NCBI GenBank assembly: GCA_003255025.1 | Contig: QANY01005060.1 | Coordinates: forward strand, 1,054,001-1,118,000 | DNA length: 64,000 bases | Origin: Datisca glomerata | Taxonomy: Eukaryota; Streptophyta; Magnoliopsida; Cucurbitales; Datiscaceae | Direction of reading: 5' to 3' | Shown: in pieces, positions 35,393 to 47,040 of the stretch | Position numbering within the stretch: the stretch's first letter is position 1 | Layout: each line of letters starts with the position of its first letter | The notes under the pieces: model-generated | What the model saw: only the letters and a program-made list of their open reading frames with translations | The model's database searches: none | What the model was told of the DNA's origin: nothing | Program-made: the position numbers and the translations under genes

Positions 35393-35430
35393 AAAAGTAC
35401 AACGGTTTCAATTTTTTTTAAAACAACGTT

Positions 35431-35624
35431 AAGGTTGGAAAACCCCCTCCTCTTGATGCATAAGACATTGGGGTATTATTGGCACATAATAAACTTTTGA
35501 TTTCCATACTAAAATATGCTCTTTGATATTCTTAAATGTCAAATCTTCTCTTAAAAAAGAGTCATTTTAGACTGGTTAAATTATGAATTAGATTTTAACT
35601 GACTAAGTTGTCGGAAGATTTTGA
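35431..35624. other. Spacer between MULE and truncated Copia LTR
   Basis: No feature recognised. It may include strongly diverged LTR sequence. Confidence 0.4.
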
Positions 35625-36770
35625 ATGAGAATAGTTATTGAGCTCAAATTTATAATACAGTTATAAATTAACCATTCACTAGTGAATTAATGGTACTTAA
35701 GGATCAATAGATAATTAGAAGGGTAAAATGATAATTTTGATAAACTCTAATTTACGAACCAATAATTAGAGTACAGAACTACATGAAATGGTTATATATC
35801 AATGGACTACATGAGATTCCTCTGTAAATATATTCTCAAATTACTAAGAGTGTAATTTCATATTTATAGTAGAGTAATAGTGGAACTAATAAATGAGATT
35901 ATTTAATTATAAAGTTTAATTAATAATTTGATTTATTGAAACTTAGAATTATGAGCCCATGGTCCTCAAGCCACATATGTACTACACAGTGTAGGGTGTG
36001 AATGTTTCAAGGCATGAGAAAATTATTAGCTTGTAAAAGGAATTAAGTTTTGGGGGCAAAAATATAATTATAAAATAATTATGTATTATTATTTAATTAA
36101 ATTAATTACTGTATTTTTTGGAAAGTGCATTAATTATTGTAATTTATGAATTACTCGATGATGAGACAGTACATTTGATTTATGAAGTTAAATAGTGTTG
36201 GATTATTATGAGATAATAATTTAATTATGAATCAACTTATTGGTTAATTTTAAATTAACAGATAAGTTGATTGTTAGATTTTTATCAGATAAGCTAAGTT
36301 TGAATTAACTGATATTTATAATTATTTGAAATAATAGATAGATATTTATCTGATTAAATAATAAATTTAAAAATTACCATGTGGCATATTGGACTCCCAC
36401 ACGTCAATAATTAATTTTGAATCAGGAATTGACATGACAATATCGCATGACGCAGTGCCCACACGTCCTAGTGTGTTTAAGAATTAGTTTGGAAAATTTT
36501 GGTGTGGATTTCAAAGTCTGTTCATCATGGAATCGAACGTTCGTTGTTGTTACTAGAAGATATCGAGGACTTTGATGGACTTCAAGAGGTAAAATCATTT
36601 TCTTTGAATGTCTATTAATTTAATGTATAGATATATAATGAATCTATATAGAAAAATTGTTTTTTCACAACATATATTTTTGGGATCTGTGACGTAGCGA
36701 TTGGTTTTTCAATCAATAAATTTTTTGAAAACTCCCACATTTTCGCTGCACGCGCGTCGTGATTCCAACA
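35625..36770 (+). repeat. 5'-truncated second copy of the 27.1-kb Copia LTR family
   Basis: Aligns in order with about 27740-29314: 'cattcactagtg(a/g)attgatggtacttaa', 'aactaataaat', 'cccatggtcc', 'cacacgtcctagtg', 'ggtgtggat', and a 'cgtgattccaaca' end matching 'cacgatggccaaca'. The first third of the LTR is missing. Divergence from the other copy is substantial. No PBS follows, and the next bases run into gag of a different Copia lineage. Confidence 0.82.
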
Positions 36771-39700
36771 CTTAGGTCGTGTACTAGGTACTATCATACA
36801 TTATACTCATTCCAGAGATCTTTGGCAAGCTCTAAAAAGGAGCTACTCAAATCAGTCTAAAACAAGGATGCTACAACTAAGAAATATGCTACAGACTATG
36901 AAGAAAGAAAGTCTATCAATTGCAGACTATTGTGACAAGATGAGAACAGTAGCATATGGCCTAGCTGTTGCAGGTAACCCAATTAGTGAGCAAGAATTGC
37001 TCTTTCACATCTTAAATGGTTTAGGTGTTGAATTTGATTCTGTTGTTGTGAATGTTATTTCCTGAACTGAGGATTTAACAATTGAAGAGGTCCAAACTCT
37101 TTTAATGAGTCATGAGTGCAATATAGAAAGGTTAAATACTGAAGTTGAGATGAATGTAAAGAATTCAATGTCTACTAACTATGTTGGAAGCACAATGAGA
37201 AGAAGAAATGGCAATAATTGGCCTCAAAATGGTCAGAATAATGGGAATGGAAGAGGAAGGAACTGGCAACATAATTTATCAACAAAATTTGTTAGGAAAC
37301 TGCAACCCTGGAAGAAGAGGGAGAGGTGGAAGAAATTTTAACAGACTTATGTGTCAAGTCTGTGGTAGGAGTGTCCATGGTGCTCTAATCTGTTACTACA
37401 GGTTTGATAGAGCTTTTCAAGCACATAATTTGTCTTCTCAGGCACTAAAAGTCTGTGGTAGGAGTGGCCATGATGTTCTAACATGTTACTACAGGTTTAA
37501 TAGAGCTTTTCAAGCACATAATTTGTCTTCTCAGGCACTAAATAGTAACTTAGCTTCATCTGATACTGTTAATGATCAAGGCTAATACATGGATTGTGCA
37601 ACAACAAATCATGTAGCAGCTGACTTAAGCAATCTCCATCTTGCGCAAGACTACAATGGCAAAGAAAAGTTGATGGTAAGGTGTTAGACATCACACATAT
37701 AGGTTCTTCTTTCCTTCTTATACCTAAAAGTTCTATCATTCTCAAACTTAAGTCAATGCTTAAAGTACTTAGTATTAAAAAGAATCTCATTAGCATATCT
37801 TAGCTACCTAAAGATAATCTAATTTACATTGAATTTTCATTCTATGAAATTTTTTATCTGATACTATTTTTATCAGATAAGCTCTTTTAAGGACGAGGCC
37901 ACGAAGCAGGTTCTTCTCAGAAAGGAGACTTAAAGAAGGCCTCTATGAGCTGTTGGTGCCTGGAGAGAAGAGAATAGCTGCCTTAACCTGTCAATTTGTC
38001 ACTGATCAAGCCAAAATTTCAAGTTCTGCCAACCAGTTCAAACCATTTGCTTTTAATATTCGTTTTGTCAAATAAATTCTCTAGTTTAGAAGGTCACAGT
38101 ACTGACTCAATTGTGACAGATAAATGTACTGAAATTCCTATCTTTCATTCTTTACAATGTAATGCTGCATCTTTAGCTACTGATGTAAATGAAAAATGTG
38201 CACCGCCTACTTCTAATTGAATGTTTGCTAATAAAATCACTTATGTTTATGTTTCCAATTTTTCTTCAAACTGTGATGTGATAAACAAAAATGATATGCA
38301 TGTTAATTCTAGTAATGTGTTTGATCTTTGGCATAATAAGCTTGGTCACCCCTCTTCAAAGATTGTATCCCAAATTCCGAAAATGTGTAACATTAAGACC
38401 TCTAACCAAAGTCATTCCTCCTGAGATTCATATCCTAGAGGGAAAAGTCATGTTAAACATAATTCTTTATCCACTTCTAAAGTAAAATAAACCCCTAGAT
38501 TTAGTGCACATTGATCTATGGGGACCTGCCCCCATACGTTCCAAAGATGGATATAAATTATATCTTTGTTGATGACTTTGGTAGATATTCATGGATTTAC
38601 CCCTTAAAGGTCAAATCACAAGCATACCAAGTCTTTTTCTGTAGTTTAAAACTTATGTAGAAAATTAGCTATCTACTTCTTTAAAGGTCTTGCAATCATA
38701 TTGGGGAGGGGAGTTTAGAGTTTTTGAAACTTTTCTTCATTCACATGGGGCAGAGTTTATACATTCATGCCCCCAGACTCATAATCAAAATGGGAGAGTG
38801 GAAAGGAAGCCTATACATGTGTAAAGTGTGGTCTTACCCTACTAGCACAAGCTTTTTTGCATTTACTTTTTTGGTGGCATGCATTTCATACTTCTGTTTA
38901 TCTAATCAACAGGTTACCAACTGATGTTCTTTTAGGTTCTTCACCCTTTTCAAATGCTCCATAACAAGTTACCAGACTACAAGTTTCTAAATCCTTTCGG
39001 GTGTTCTTGCTATTCACACTTGAGACCCTAAAATAGGCACAAGTTACAGTTTAAGAGTGAGATGTGCATATTCATAGGTTATTCTCCTTCCCATAAAGGT
39101 TATCTTTGTCTCCATCCTTCAGGACGCATTTACTTACTGTTAATGTTATTTTTAATGAGACTTTCTTCCCATACTCCAAAGGGTTCTCATCCAAACAACT
39201 TCCAAGTTCTCTACCATTTCCACTACATCAGGTGCCCGTTTCAATTCACTCCAAGCTTCTCTTAGGTTGCTTCATTATCAATCACACCAACAAGCTCAAA
39301 AGATCTTCCTTTAGTCTCCACTGAGCAAGGTCCTGTTTTAAGTATGAATCATTCTCCTCAAAACTCTATTTCTTCTAACCCTGTAACTTCACATTCTCCT
39401 GTTACTGATATAGTTCCTCTAGTTCAAGTACCATTCTTATCTTCTGATACTTCTTTAGACATATAATCACATCCACCAAAACCCACACACTCAATGGTTA
39501 CACGTTTTAAAACAGGGTCCTTGAAGCTTAAAATCCTTCTTACATCTAACCATAGTGGTCCTTATTTACCACCTTACATAGAACCAACCTCAGTCAAACA
39601 AGCTATGTCTGATGCAAATTGGAAAATTGTTATGGACTCAGAATTTCATTCTCTTGTCAGGAATCATACATGGGATCGGTGCCTTATTCATCTAAGATGA

Positions 39701-41036
39701 TTTTGGTTGGTAACAAGTGTCCACAGATACAAAGCACGGTGGTTGCAAAGGGTTTTCATCAAACCTCAGGCTCAGACTATGCTCAAATATTCAGTCATGT
39801 AGTTAAGCCCACTATAATTTGAATTGTCCACTTTGGTAGTATCTTTTGGTTGGCAAGTTCACCAGTTAGATGTGAATAATTCATTCTTGAATGACCCCAT
39901 TCAAGAATCTATTTTCATGCAACAGCCTGAAGTATATATTAGCAGCACCCATCATACTCATGTTTGTTAGCTCAGGAAAGTTTTATATAGACTAAAGCAA
40001 GCCCCAAGGGCTCGGTATGATCAGATGCCATCAATCTTACTCAAATGGGGTATTACAAACACAATTTTAGATTCATCTCTTTTTGTTTACAGGAAAGGAG
40101 CTTGAACACTTATTCTTTGGGTTTATGTCGACAACCTTATTACAGGGAGTCATCTCACCAAAGTTCAAGTTTTGATTCAAGATCTTAACAATGCGTTCTC
40201 ATTCAAGCATCTGGGACAAGTTCACCATTTTCTAGGCATTGAGGTAACTCAAAAAGATATTGGATTCTTTCTTTCTCAAGCTGGTTATATAGCCGATCTA
40301 CTATAGAAGATAAACATGATTACTGTTAAGCCTTTCCTAACTCCATCAAATACTTCTGTCAAGCTTCACAAAGATGATTGTACCAAATTTGAGGATGTTA
40401 CATTGTACATGTGTGTTGTGGGTCCCCTATATGATCTTCTTCTTACTAGACCTGACATAAGCTTCTTGGTTAACAAACTTAGTTAGTTTCTGCAGCAACC
40501 ATTAATCACTCACTGGAAAACCTTCAAACACTTATTGAGGTACTTAAAAGGTACAATTTATGATGTCGTTACTATACATCCTGTGAAATCTCTTCTCCTG
40601 GAAGGATACACAGATGTCGATTGGGCATCCAACCTTGATGATCGCAGGTCCACAAGAGCTTATATTATTTTTCTGTGTAGTTCACCTATTTCATGGTCTT
40701 CTAAGAAGCAATAAGTGATTGTTTGTCATAGTACAAAAGCGAATAGCGTGCATTAGCCAATGCACGATATTTGCTCAAACAAAGCTCCCATTCTATGGTA
40801 TGACAATATGAGTGCTATATCTCTTGCTTATAAACATGTTCTACATGCGTGAACCAAGCATCTCGAGATAGATCTTCACTTTATATGAGATAAAATCCTG
40901 GCCAAGACCCATAGAGTACGTTTTGTACCTTTTCAAGATCAAACTGCGGATATTCTCACAAAGTCTGTGACACACTTCCAGTATCTTAAACACAAGCTCC
41001 AAGTGGTCTCCTCCTCATTTCGCTTGAGGGAGGATG
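36771..41036 (+). pseudogene. Ale/Retrofit-like Copia gag-pol pseudogene
   Basis: Gag begins abruptly (THSRDLWQALKRSYSNQSKT). It continues with MLQLRNMLQTMKKESLSIAD, two zinc-knuckle copies (37350-37543), a protease start around CATTNHVAADLSNLHLAQDY, GAG-preintegrase LWHNKLGHPSSKIV (about 38320), and the broken integrase core (VDDFGRYSWIYPLKVKSQAY; HNQNGRVERK-type end near 38780). Integrase C-terminus is FGCSCYSHLRPL. RT follows (SDANWKIVMDSEFHSL; HQLDVNNSFLNDPIQESIFM; catalytic YVDN in place of YVDD near 40125), then RNase H (YTDVDWASNLDDRRSTRAYI, about 40605-40670) and a C-terminal tail to a purine tract (TTGAGGGAGGATGG, about 41025-41036). There are many stops and frameshifts; the SRSSxEAEY portion of RNase H is mostly lost. 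Confidence 0.9.
37358..37543 (+). repeat. 93-bp tandem duplication of the Gag zinc knuckle
   Basis: Copies 37358-37450 and 37451-37543 are nearly identical with a period of exactly 93 bp (31 codons), so frame is kept. Copy 1 completes a CX2CX4HX4C knuckle (CQVCGRSVHGALIC). Copy 2 reads LKVCGRSGHDVLTC and so lacks the first cysteine. The dup boundary falls one residue into the motif. Confidence 0.93.
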
Positions 41037-41039
41037 GCA

Positions 41040-41836
41040 AGGGTAATGTTGATAAAGGATATAATTGACGTGATCCTCCTGCCCATTGCCACTGCTATCG
41101 ATTATGAAATCTGGCATATGGATGTCAAAACTTCTTTTCTGAATGACAATCTTGAAGAGCGCATTTATATGGCTCAACCAGACGATTTCATGGAGAAAGG
41201 TCAAGAGGGCAATGTTTGTGAACCACTGAAGTCCATTTTTGGACTTAAGTAAACGTCTCGATCGTGGAATATCAGATTCGACGAAACTGTCAAGAAGTTT
41301 GATTTTGAATAGTTAGTGGATGAACCATGTGTGTATAAGCTGATACACGAAGGGAAAATGGTTTTCTAGTCTTGTACGTAGATGATATTCTACTCATTAT
41401 GTAGGAAAATTATCTGATGTCAAGATTTGGCTTGCAAAACAAATTGATATAAAGGATCTTAGAGAAACTGCTTTTGTCTTAGGTATTCAGATCCTTCAGG
41501 ATTGAAAGAATAGATAATTGGCATTGTCTTAAGCATCTTATATTGATACGGTGATAGATCGCTTCAGTATGCAAGACTCCAAGAAATGATAACTTCCTTT
41601 CAGGCATGGAGTCAACCTCTTCAAGGAGCAGTCTCCTAAGACTCCTCAAGAAGAGGAAGATATGAGAAAGATTCCCTATGTCTCAGTCGTAGAAATTCTC
41701 ATGTATGTGATGCTTTGCACTAGGCCATACATTTACTATGTTGTGGGCGTGATGAATGGTTTTCAATCTAATCTTAGAATCGAGTATTGGAATGCCGTCA
41801 AGCACATCCTTAAGTATCTTAGGATAACCTAATCTA
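41040..41836 (+). pseudogene. Copia RT-RNase H fragment of a second lineage
   Basis: From about 41055 the sequence reads as RT of the same broad group as the 24-27 kb Copia: IATAIDYEIWHMDVKTSFLN, ERIYMAQPDDFMEKGQEGNV, SRSWNIRFDETVKKF, MIFYSL remnants of the YVDD box, AFVLGIQILQD, PKTPQEEEDMRKIPYVSVV, MYVMLCTRPYIYYVVGVMN and WNAVKHILKYLRIT. Stops are frequent. It starts and ends mid-domain. It sits between the purine tract of the Ale-like element and that element's probable LTR, so it is an insertion or a rearrangement product. Confidence 0.88.
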
Positions 41837-42080
41837 TGTGTAATATTTGTTACGTTCATTAAATGCATATAACTAATTAGTTAGGTTAGTTAGTTAAGTC
41901 TACTAAGTTAGTTTACCTCTATTAGTTTCTATATATGTGTAATAATCAAACTTAAGGGTTAATGCAAGTTTATCCTTTTTCACCACATTTTCTGAGCTTC
42001 TATCTCTCATTCGCTCCTCTGTTCTACCTTATTTTCTGTGTAAACCTATACTGAAAATATACTTTAGCATGTAAATGAAG
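41837..42080 (+). repeat. Probable 3' LTR of the Ale-like Copia (end uncertain)
   Basis: Starts TGTGTAATATTTGTTACG and contains 'taactaattagttaggttag', 'ctctattagtttctatatat' and 'aagggttaatgcaag'. This matches the style of short Ale-lineage LTRs as I remember them. The right boundary is an estimate and no second LTR is in the window. Confidence 0.55.
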
Positions 42081-42099
42081 GGTTTCTAGCATTCCTCCA

Positions 42100-42985
42100 T
42101 TGTTATTGTCTCCTAGGTGGTGTGGACTTTTCTTAACCAAGCCATCCATGAGGGTAGACACTCTATTTTTGTTAAAGCTCTTTCTTTAGTTTGGCATTTT
42201 TCTCATGAGGTGGACTCGCTTTAGACTAGCACGATGCATAATTTTATACTGAGCTTTTTCTCTTCAGCGTCTTCATGTTTTGGGACTCAGCGTATCTCAA
42301 AAGTTACTTGGCATCCTCCCCTATCAGGCTGGATTAAGGTTAACATGAACAAAATGGTTTTCAGTAGCCCTAACATAACTAGTTGTGGGGGCATTTTTCA
42401 CATTTCTAGAGGATTTGTTAATGTTGTTTTGTTATCCACCTTGGCATATGTTTTGCTTTTGAGGATGAGTTGGCTGTTGCTGTCAGTGCGATTACATATA
42501 CTTGGATTTTGGCTAGAAACATCTCTTATTGAAAAGTGATTTTGCTTATTTGGTAGTCATTCTGCATTTCAGATTTCACAAGGTCTTTTGGCGTTGGTGC
42601 CCTGCTTGAGATATATGTTTGACATTTAATTCTCAAATAGATTTTCTTGTCACACACATTTACCAGAAGGGTAATCGGGTTGCAGATTGTTTGACATTGA
42701 AAGCCCCTTGCATAGTAATTTCCTACATAATGGTGGACTGCTCTAGCTTTTTGCTATTTGTTTTAATGAAGATAGTTGTAATATGCATTTTTTTAGATTT
42801 TACTGATTTATTTTTTCTTTTCTCTGTTCTTGACTCTTTTAATTAATTTTTGATAAATATTGAGTTTTCCCTATATGATGAGAGTGTTAAGTGTGTGCCA
42901 GTCTAGTTGAAATTTTCTAATACCTCTACTGAGTTCTTTCACCAAAAACTTTTCATAAAAAAACATATAAGCCTATAAAAAAAAT
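42100..42985 (+). pseudogene. LINE (L1-type) 3' end with RNase H-like domain
   Basis: Frames near 42290-42520 read WHPPLSGWIKVNMNKMVFSS, TSCGGIFHISRGFVNVV and AFEDELAVAVSAI (after a frameshift). Later SHTFTRRVIGLQIV and, in a neighbouring frame, HIYQKGNRVADCL follow. This is the order of the RNase H-like (RVT_3) domain at the end of plant L1 LINEs and related reverse-transcriptase proteins. A T-rich 3' region and an A-rich end with 'cataaaaaaacatataagcc' close it near 42985. Reverse transcriptase and endonuclease are absent, as is usual for 5'-truncated LINEs. Confidence 0.82.
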
Positions 42986-44150
42986 GCAACGCCCTCACAA
43001 CTTGCATATTTGGTAAGAAATTGTTGTTATATTCCTAATTTTATTTGCATCTATACTATAATTTGTGCATCTCAATATTTGAGAATATGTATAATATAGT
43101 TTTTTGTTTTTTTATGTTTGATCAGTCGATTCGAGACTAAGGTACAAAGCAATCATCTCTAACTGGTCGTTACGTCAATCCAATCTTCACTGATACATGA
43201 GTCAGAGAGGATTGGGTTAACTACTTCAATTGGAGCATTCTGGTAAGCTTGATCCTCGGGTTAAGGTAGCTGCCAGGAATGAATCAAAGAGCGAAAGATA
43301 TTTCCAATGTCGGCGTTTGACTCAAATTTGTGAGTTTTTAAAGAAAAGATAAATGTTCCTATTATAATGATTGTCAATAAATAACCCTATTCGACAAGAG
43401 ATTATCAAGTAAGATAAGCTCGATGAAGTAAAGATGATCACAACCTTACAAGGGTGTGTGAAAAGAAGGGCACAAATATGCTCCATTAAACTTGACAGCT
43501 AAATTTAAGAAATTTAGACCATGATGAATGTATGAGGATCATGATACCAAAGACGAGATTCAATAATACACATAATTTTAGGTATTCCATTGATCATTAG
43601 ATGCTAATTATCAAGTTATTTAAAAAAGAAAAAATCACGAAAACCCTAGTGGAACAATAAGCCGTGAAGGAATGGTGGTAATATTCTTTTCAAGAGAAGG
43701 GCAATGCATTTTCTACTCTGTAAACTAACTCATTGTATTCTCTAAAATTTAGAATAGTTGGATCGAGATCAATATTTTTGGCTTTTCAATAATGACGAGA
43801 GAGATCAAAATATCATCATATTCATAGTTTGGAAAAAAATAAAGAACATGTCTTAAAATTTAAAGTGTACCCAAATGATATTGAAAAGAATTGAGTTAGA
43901 GTAGTTTAGTTCATACGCACAATTTCTGCACATATAGATGTGAATTTTCATTTGAAGGACAATTTTGACTTTGAGAGAACTTGTTCAAAAACTGCTAATA
44001 AAAGTAAGTACAGTGCTTTTGATTCACATATGCAATTTTAATAGGAAAGACTATTTCTTTTGTTTGAAAAAATATATCATAATCGGAGAAAATATCCATC
44101 CATCCACTATCCACCGGTTTTCTCCATTTCGATAGCTGCCCTTCATTGTT
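42986..44150. other. Spacer, no gene seen
   Basis: AT-rich. I recognise no coding frame, RNA gene or repeat end. Confidence 0.5.
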
Positions 44151-44192
44151 CGAAACTGACTACGTGTCTATATCAGGTTCGTCTGTGCTTAA

Positions 44193-44200
44193 TATAAATA
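44193..44200 (+). promoter_or_regulatory. TATA box candidate of a transcript-like region
   Basis: TATAAATA in 'gcttaatataaataaccctc', followed after about 30 bp by pyrimidine-rich sequence typical of a plant transcript start. Confidence 0.45.
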
Positions 44201-44224
44201 ACCCTCACTTTACGCTATCACTCA

Positions 44225-46270
44225 CTCGCCAACCCTCAAGTAGCTTTTTTTTTCCCTTCCCTAGCAACGAGGTACGAAAGAGAGCAGAAATGTTAGTCTT
44301 TCTTCACTTTGCTATTGTTGATTCAGTCACCGACCGTCTCTAATTCGCTTGGTGCAGGTCGGGAACTGGTTCGCATTCACCGTTGCCTCTGGCCATGGCT
44401 TTATTTGTTAATATTGATATCGTCCGTCGCCAGACGGCGTTTGATTGGTGGCAAGTTGCGACTAGTTGCGAATTGGATCCCGCCTTGCATCAACTGAATC
44501 GGAGACCGTGGTGAAAGGTTGCAAAGAGTGGATCTTTTTCCTCGATTCTTCAGATCTCAGGTAGAGATTTTTAGGATCTGTTCATGACTGCAATCCGCAG
44601 AACACAGTCTCAGATCTGAACAATATATTCATTTCATGAGCTGGATTGCACATGATATTGATATATTGATTCTGGAATTAATGAAATTTCAGCCCGCATC
44701 TTTAGATTGAAATCTTATTTTTTTTCTTACTTTAGTAATTCAGAACAGTAGCTTCTGGGTTTTGATCGTTCGGTTCAATGTTTAATTACAGTGATCGGTA
44801 ATTATCTTTAAGCTGTCCTCTGGATATTCCAAGAGTAGTTTAGAGATCGTGGTTAGACATCAATCTCATGTATGTCTCCTGGTTCTTTATTGTCTGACCC
44901 CTGTTTATTTAATTGTCCGTCTCCTGGATGCGGTTTGCATTCTACTTTTTATTGTATCTTCATTTTACGTCACAGTTACTTGGCGAAATTATAGATCTGG
45001 GATGATGAAGTATGAAATCTGCTATCTTTGCTTATGTAATTTGGACGTCTGCATAGTTTGTTATATCTATTCGCTTATACGACGACACTCTGTTTTTTTC
45101 CAGTCATCTCCAAGGCACTGTGAGTCTGTGGCTGATGTTGGGAAGAGCATGATTGCTGTTATCTGAATTCTTTTAATGTGTCTACTTCTTTATCTTCCTT
45201 GTAAAATTTCCTTTTATTGCATCGCTTTCGATAATGACTTTGACAAACGACTTCTCCTCACCCTCTACCACAGAATGTCAAACAACTTGAAGTTGTAGCT
45301 AACGTGTTCATATGTTTTTCTCTTTCTGATTGACCTCATACAATAACTGATTGCTTGAGTAGCGTCTTTTTTTGGTTTAAATTCTTTGTGCAGGAAAATC
45401 TAATTGAAAAAAAGAAGAAGATATATGTGGTAATACGTGTGCACTCTACGAATTAAGATCATATCAATCAGTTTTCAACATCTCCATGTGAACTAGTTGC
45501 AGGTAGTGAGAGAACAATTACGCAATGGAGACTAGAAAGGCGTTAGTGAGAACGGCATTATATTTGTTTTGGAGCTATTAGCTCGAGGTAGAGGATGATC
45601 TTGATCGATGTTATTATAATGTCTACTAACAGAAACAGGAATGCCCAATTTTTTTAGAGTACCGCTAATCACATTAAAGTAACTTTGAGTTCATATTATT
45701 TTTTTCAATTATAACTATTTTATAGATTGCATTTGCAGGTGATTGTCAAGTTTATCCTTCCTTGTGGTCGCTCAAATCTGTTACGGTAGATCAGATATTT
45801 GCATTTAAGCATCTAAATCGGCTAAACGCATATACGGGTATAATATCTACAAGAGAAATAAAGGGATATGATTACAGTGGTTTCATAATTTTGCCTCCAA
45901 CCAAGTAGATCTTGATCCTGCTAGCAATTATCGCTACTCATTTAAACTTAGACAGAATTTTTACCCCATGATCTTTTTGTATATATGGATTCTTTCTCTG
46001 TTAGATTAAATAATTGTCTGATTGGTTTCCTAGAAGAAAATTTTGACTTGTTTTATTATGCTTATCAACTATGATCAGGTTTGCTTTTGTGCCTCGTGAA
46101 CCCAAAAGCTTCCTTAAAATTTTGATTTTCCTCATTCTTTTCCTCTCCTGTAGAATACACAGATACGAATGTGATACTATTTGGCAGTTTCACTACTTGA
46201 GTGGAGTAATATGGATAGTGAATATTATGCTAATGACCTTTTGTTCTACGCACTACAGACGCTAATTTTG
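44225..46270 (+). other. Transcript-like region without recognised protein (lncRNA or gene remnant)
   Basis: Less AT-rich leader-type DNA, followed by strings of plausible splice sites: CAG|GTAGAG near 44560, a TTTCAG acceptor near 44692, a TTGTGCAG acceptor near 45393, and a GTTGCAG acceptor near 45503. A small frame at 44395 encodes 39 residues (starting MALFVNIDIVRRQTAFDWWQ) and could be translated; I do not recognise it. No long coding sequence or domain was found. The splice sites are individually weak evidence. Confidence 0.3.
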
Positions 46271-46917
46271 TCTGAGGTGCTAACTGGAGATATATGCGTA
46301 TATTGGAAGTAAGATTGTGTATATATTTAGTATTTCGTGTAGGATGATTTCTGTCTAGTATGAAAAGCCTTATTAGTCAAAGTCATCCAGCCAAACATCT
46401 TTCAAGGCTTACTCTAATTGTCAATGTTTTATTCCTCGTTCTTTCCTTAAGTTGCATTCCTTTATGGGCTCAATTGTCAACGAACTCTGTAGTTTTTGTT
46501 TCTTCTTTTGACAAAGTTGGCTATGTGTCAGCTCCACCTCTCTCTCATTCTCTCCTTTTTGAAACTTTAGTGTTTGGCTTGTGGGGAATTAGATTGGAAA
46601 TTCCAGTGTGTAACAGTAATAATTTGTTGAGGTGTGGTGGGGCTGGATCCAATAAAATGGTCGGATGTGCAAGGAACTAAGGATTTAAAAGATTGATTTG
46701 ATACTTCGATTTCATGTCATGGATTTGGTATCATCTGGTGGGTCTGAGATTCATTTGTAGTGCCGGAGGAAATGGGATTTTCTTGAATGAGGAAGAAGAA
46801 GATCAGAAGATTTTAATTATACTATGATTAGTCACTCTTCAATGTCCAAGAACTTTTTCTGGTAATGCCGGAGAATTTTTGTTAAACTCCTAAACATATT
46901 TGTTCAACTCTAAAAAA
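46271..46917. other. Spacer, no gene seen
   Basis: An open frame at 46360-46680 has a hydrophobic, motif-free product. Nothing else recognised. Confidence 0.5.
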
Positions 46918-47040
46918 TTTATTTATTTTTTATCAAAGTTATATTACAAATTTTAACGGGAATAAAAAAATATGACTCGAACTTATAACCTTTAAGATGT
47001 GAATGTAGAGATTTAGTTAATTGTATCAACTTAACTTGTC
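46918..47040 (-). mobile_element. tRNA-type SINE, degraded copy
   Basis: On the minus strand it reads 'acaagttaagttgatacaat' (A-box region), then 'ataagttcgagtcatatttt' (B-box), 'ttaaaatttgtaatataact' and an A-rich tail. It shares its whole length with the copy at 48424-48540. Confidence 0.75.

Larger units (their letters stand above)
30352..35430 (+). mobile_element. MULE (Mutator-like) transposon with transposase remnant and plant mobile domain gene
   Basis: About 5.1 kb bounded by diverged inverted ends. The left end (about 30352-30402, 'cgtttaaaaaataatt' then 'tttttgaaactaattct') aligns with the reverse complement of the right end (about 35378-35430, 'ggaaatagttctaaaag' then 'tttttttaaaacaacg'). 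Inside both ends lie clusters of 27-bp palindromes with GAAGTCGTC arms. The interior encodes, on the plus strand, a MuDR-type transposase lacking its DDE core and then a plant mobile domain gene with introns. The 9-bp target duplication expected for MULEs was not found. Both genes are broken, so this copy is not autonomous. Confidence 0.8.

Noticed and set aside
44225..46270. MicroRNA precursor
   Set aside because: None of the common conserved plant miRNA sequences I know (miR156, 159, 160, 164, 166, 171, 172, 319, 396) was recognised here.
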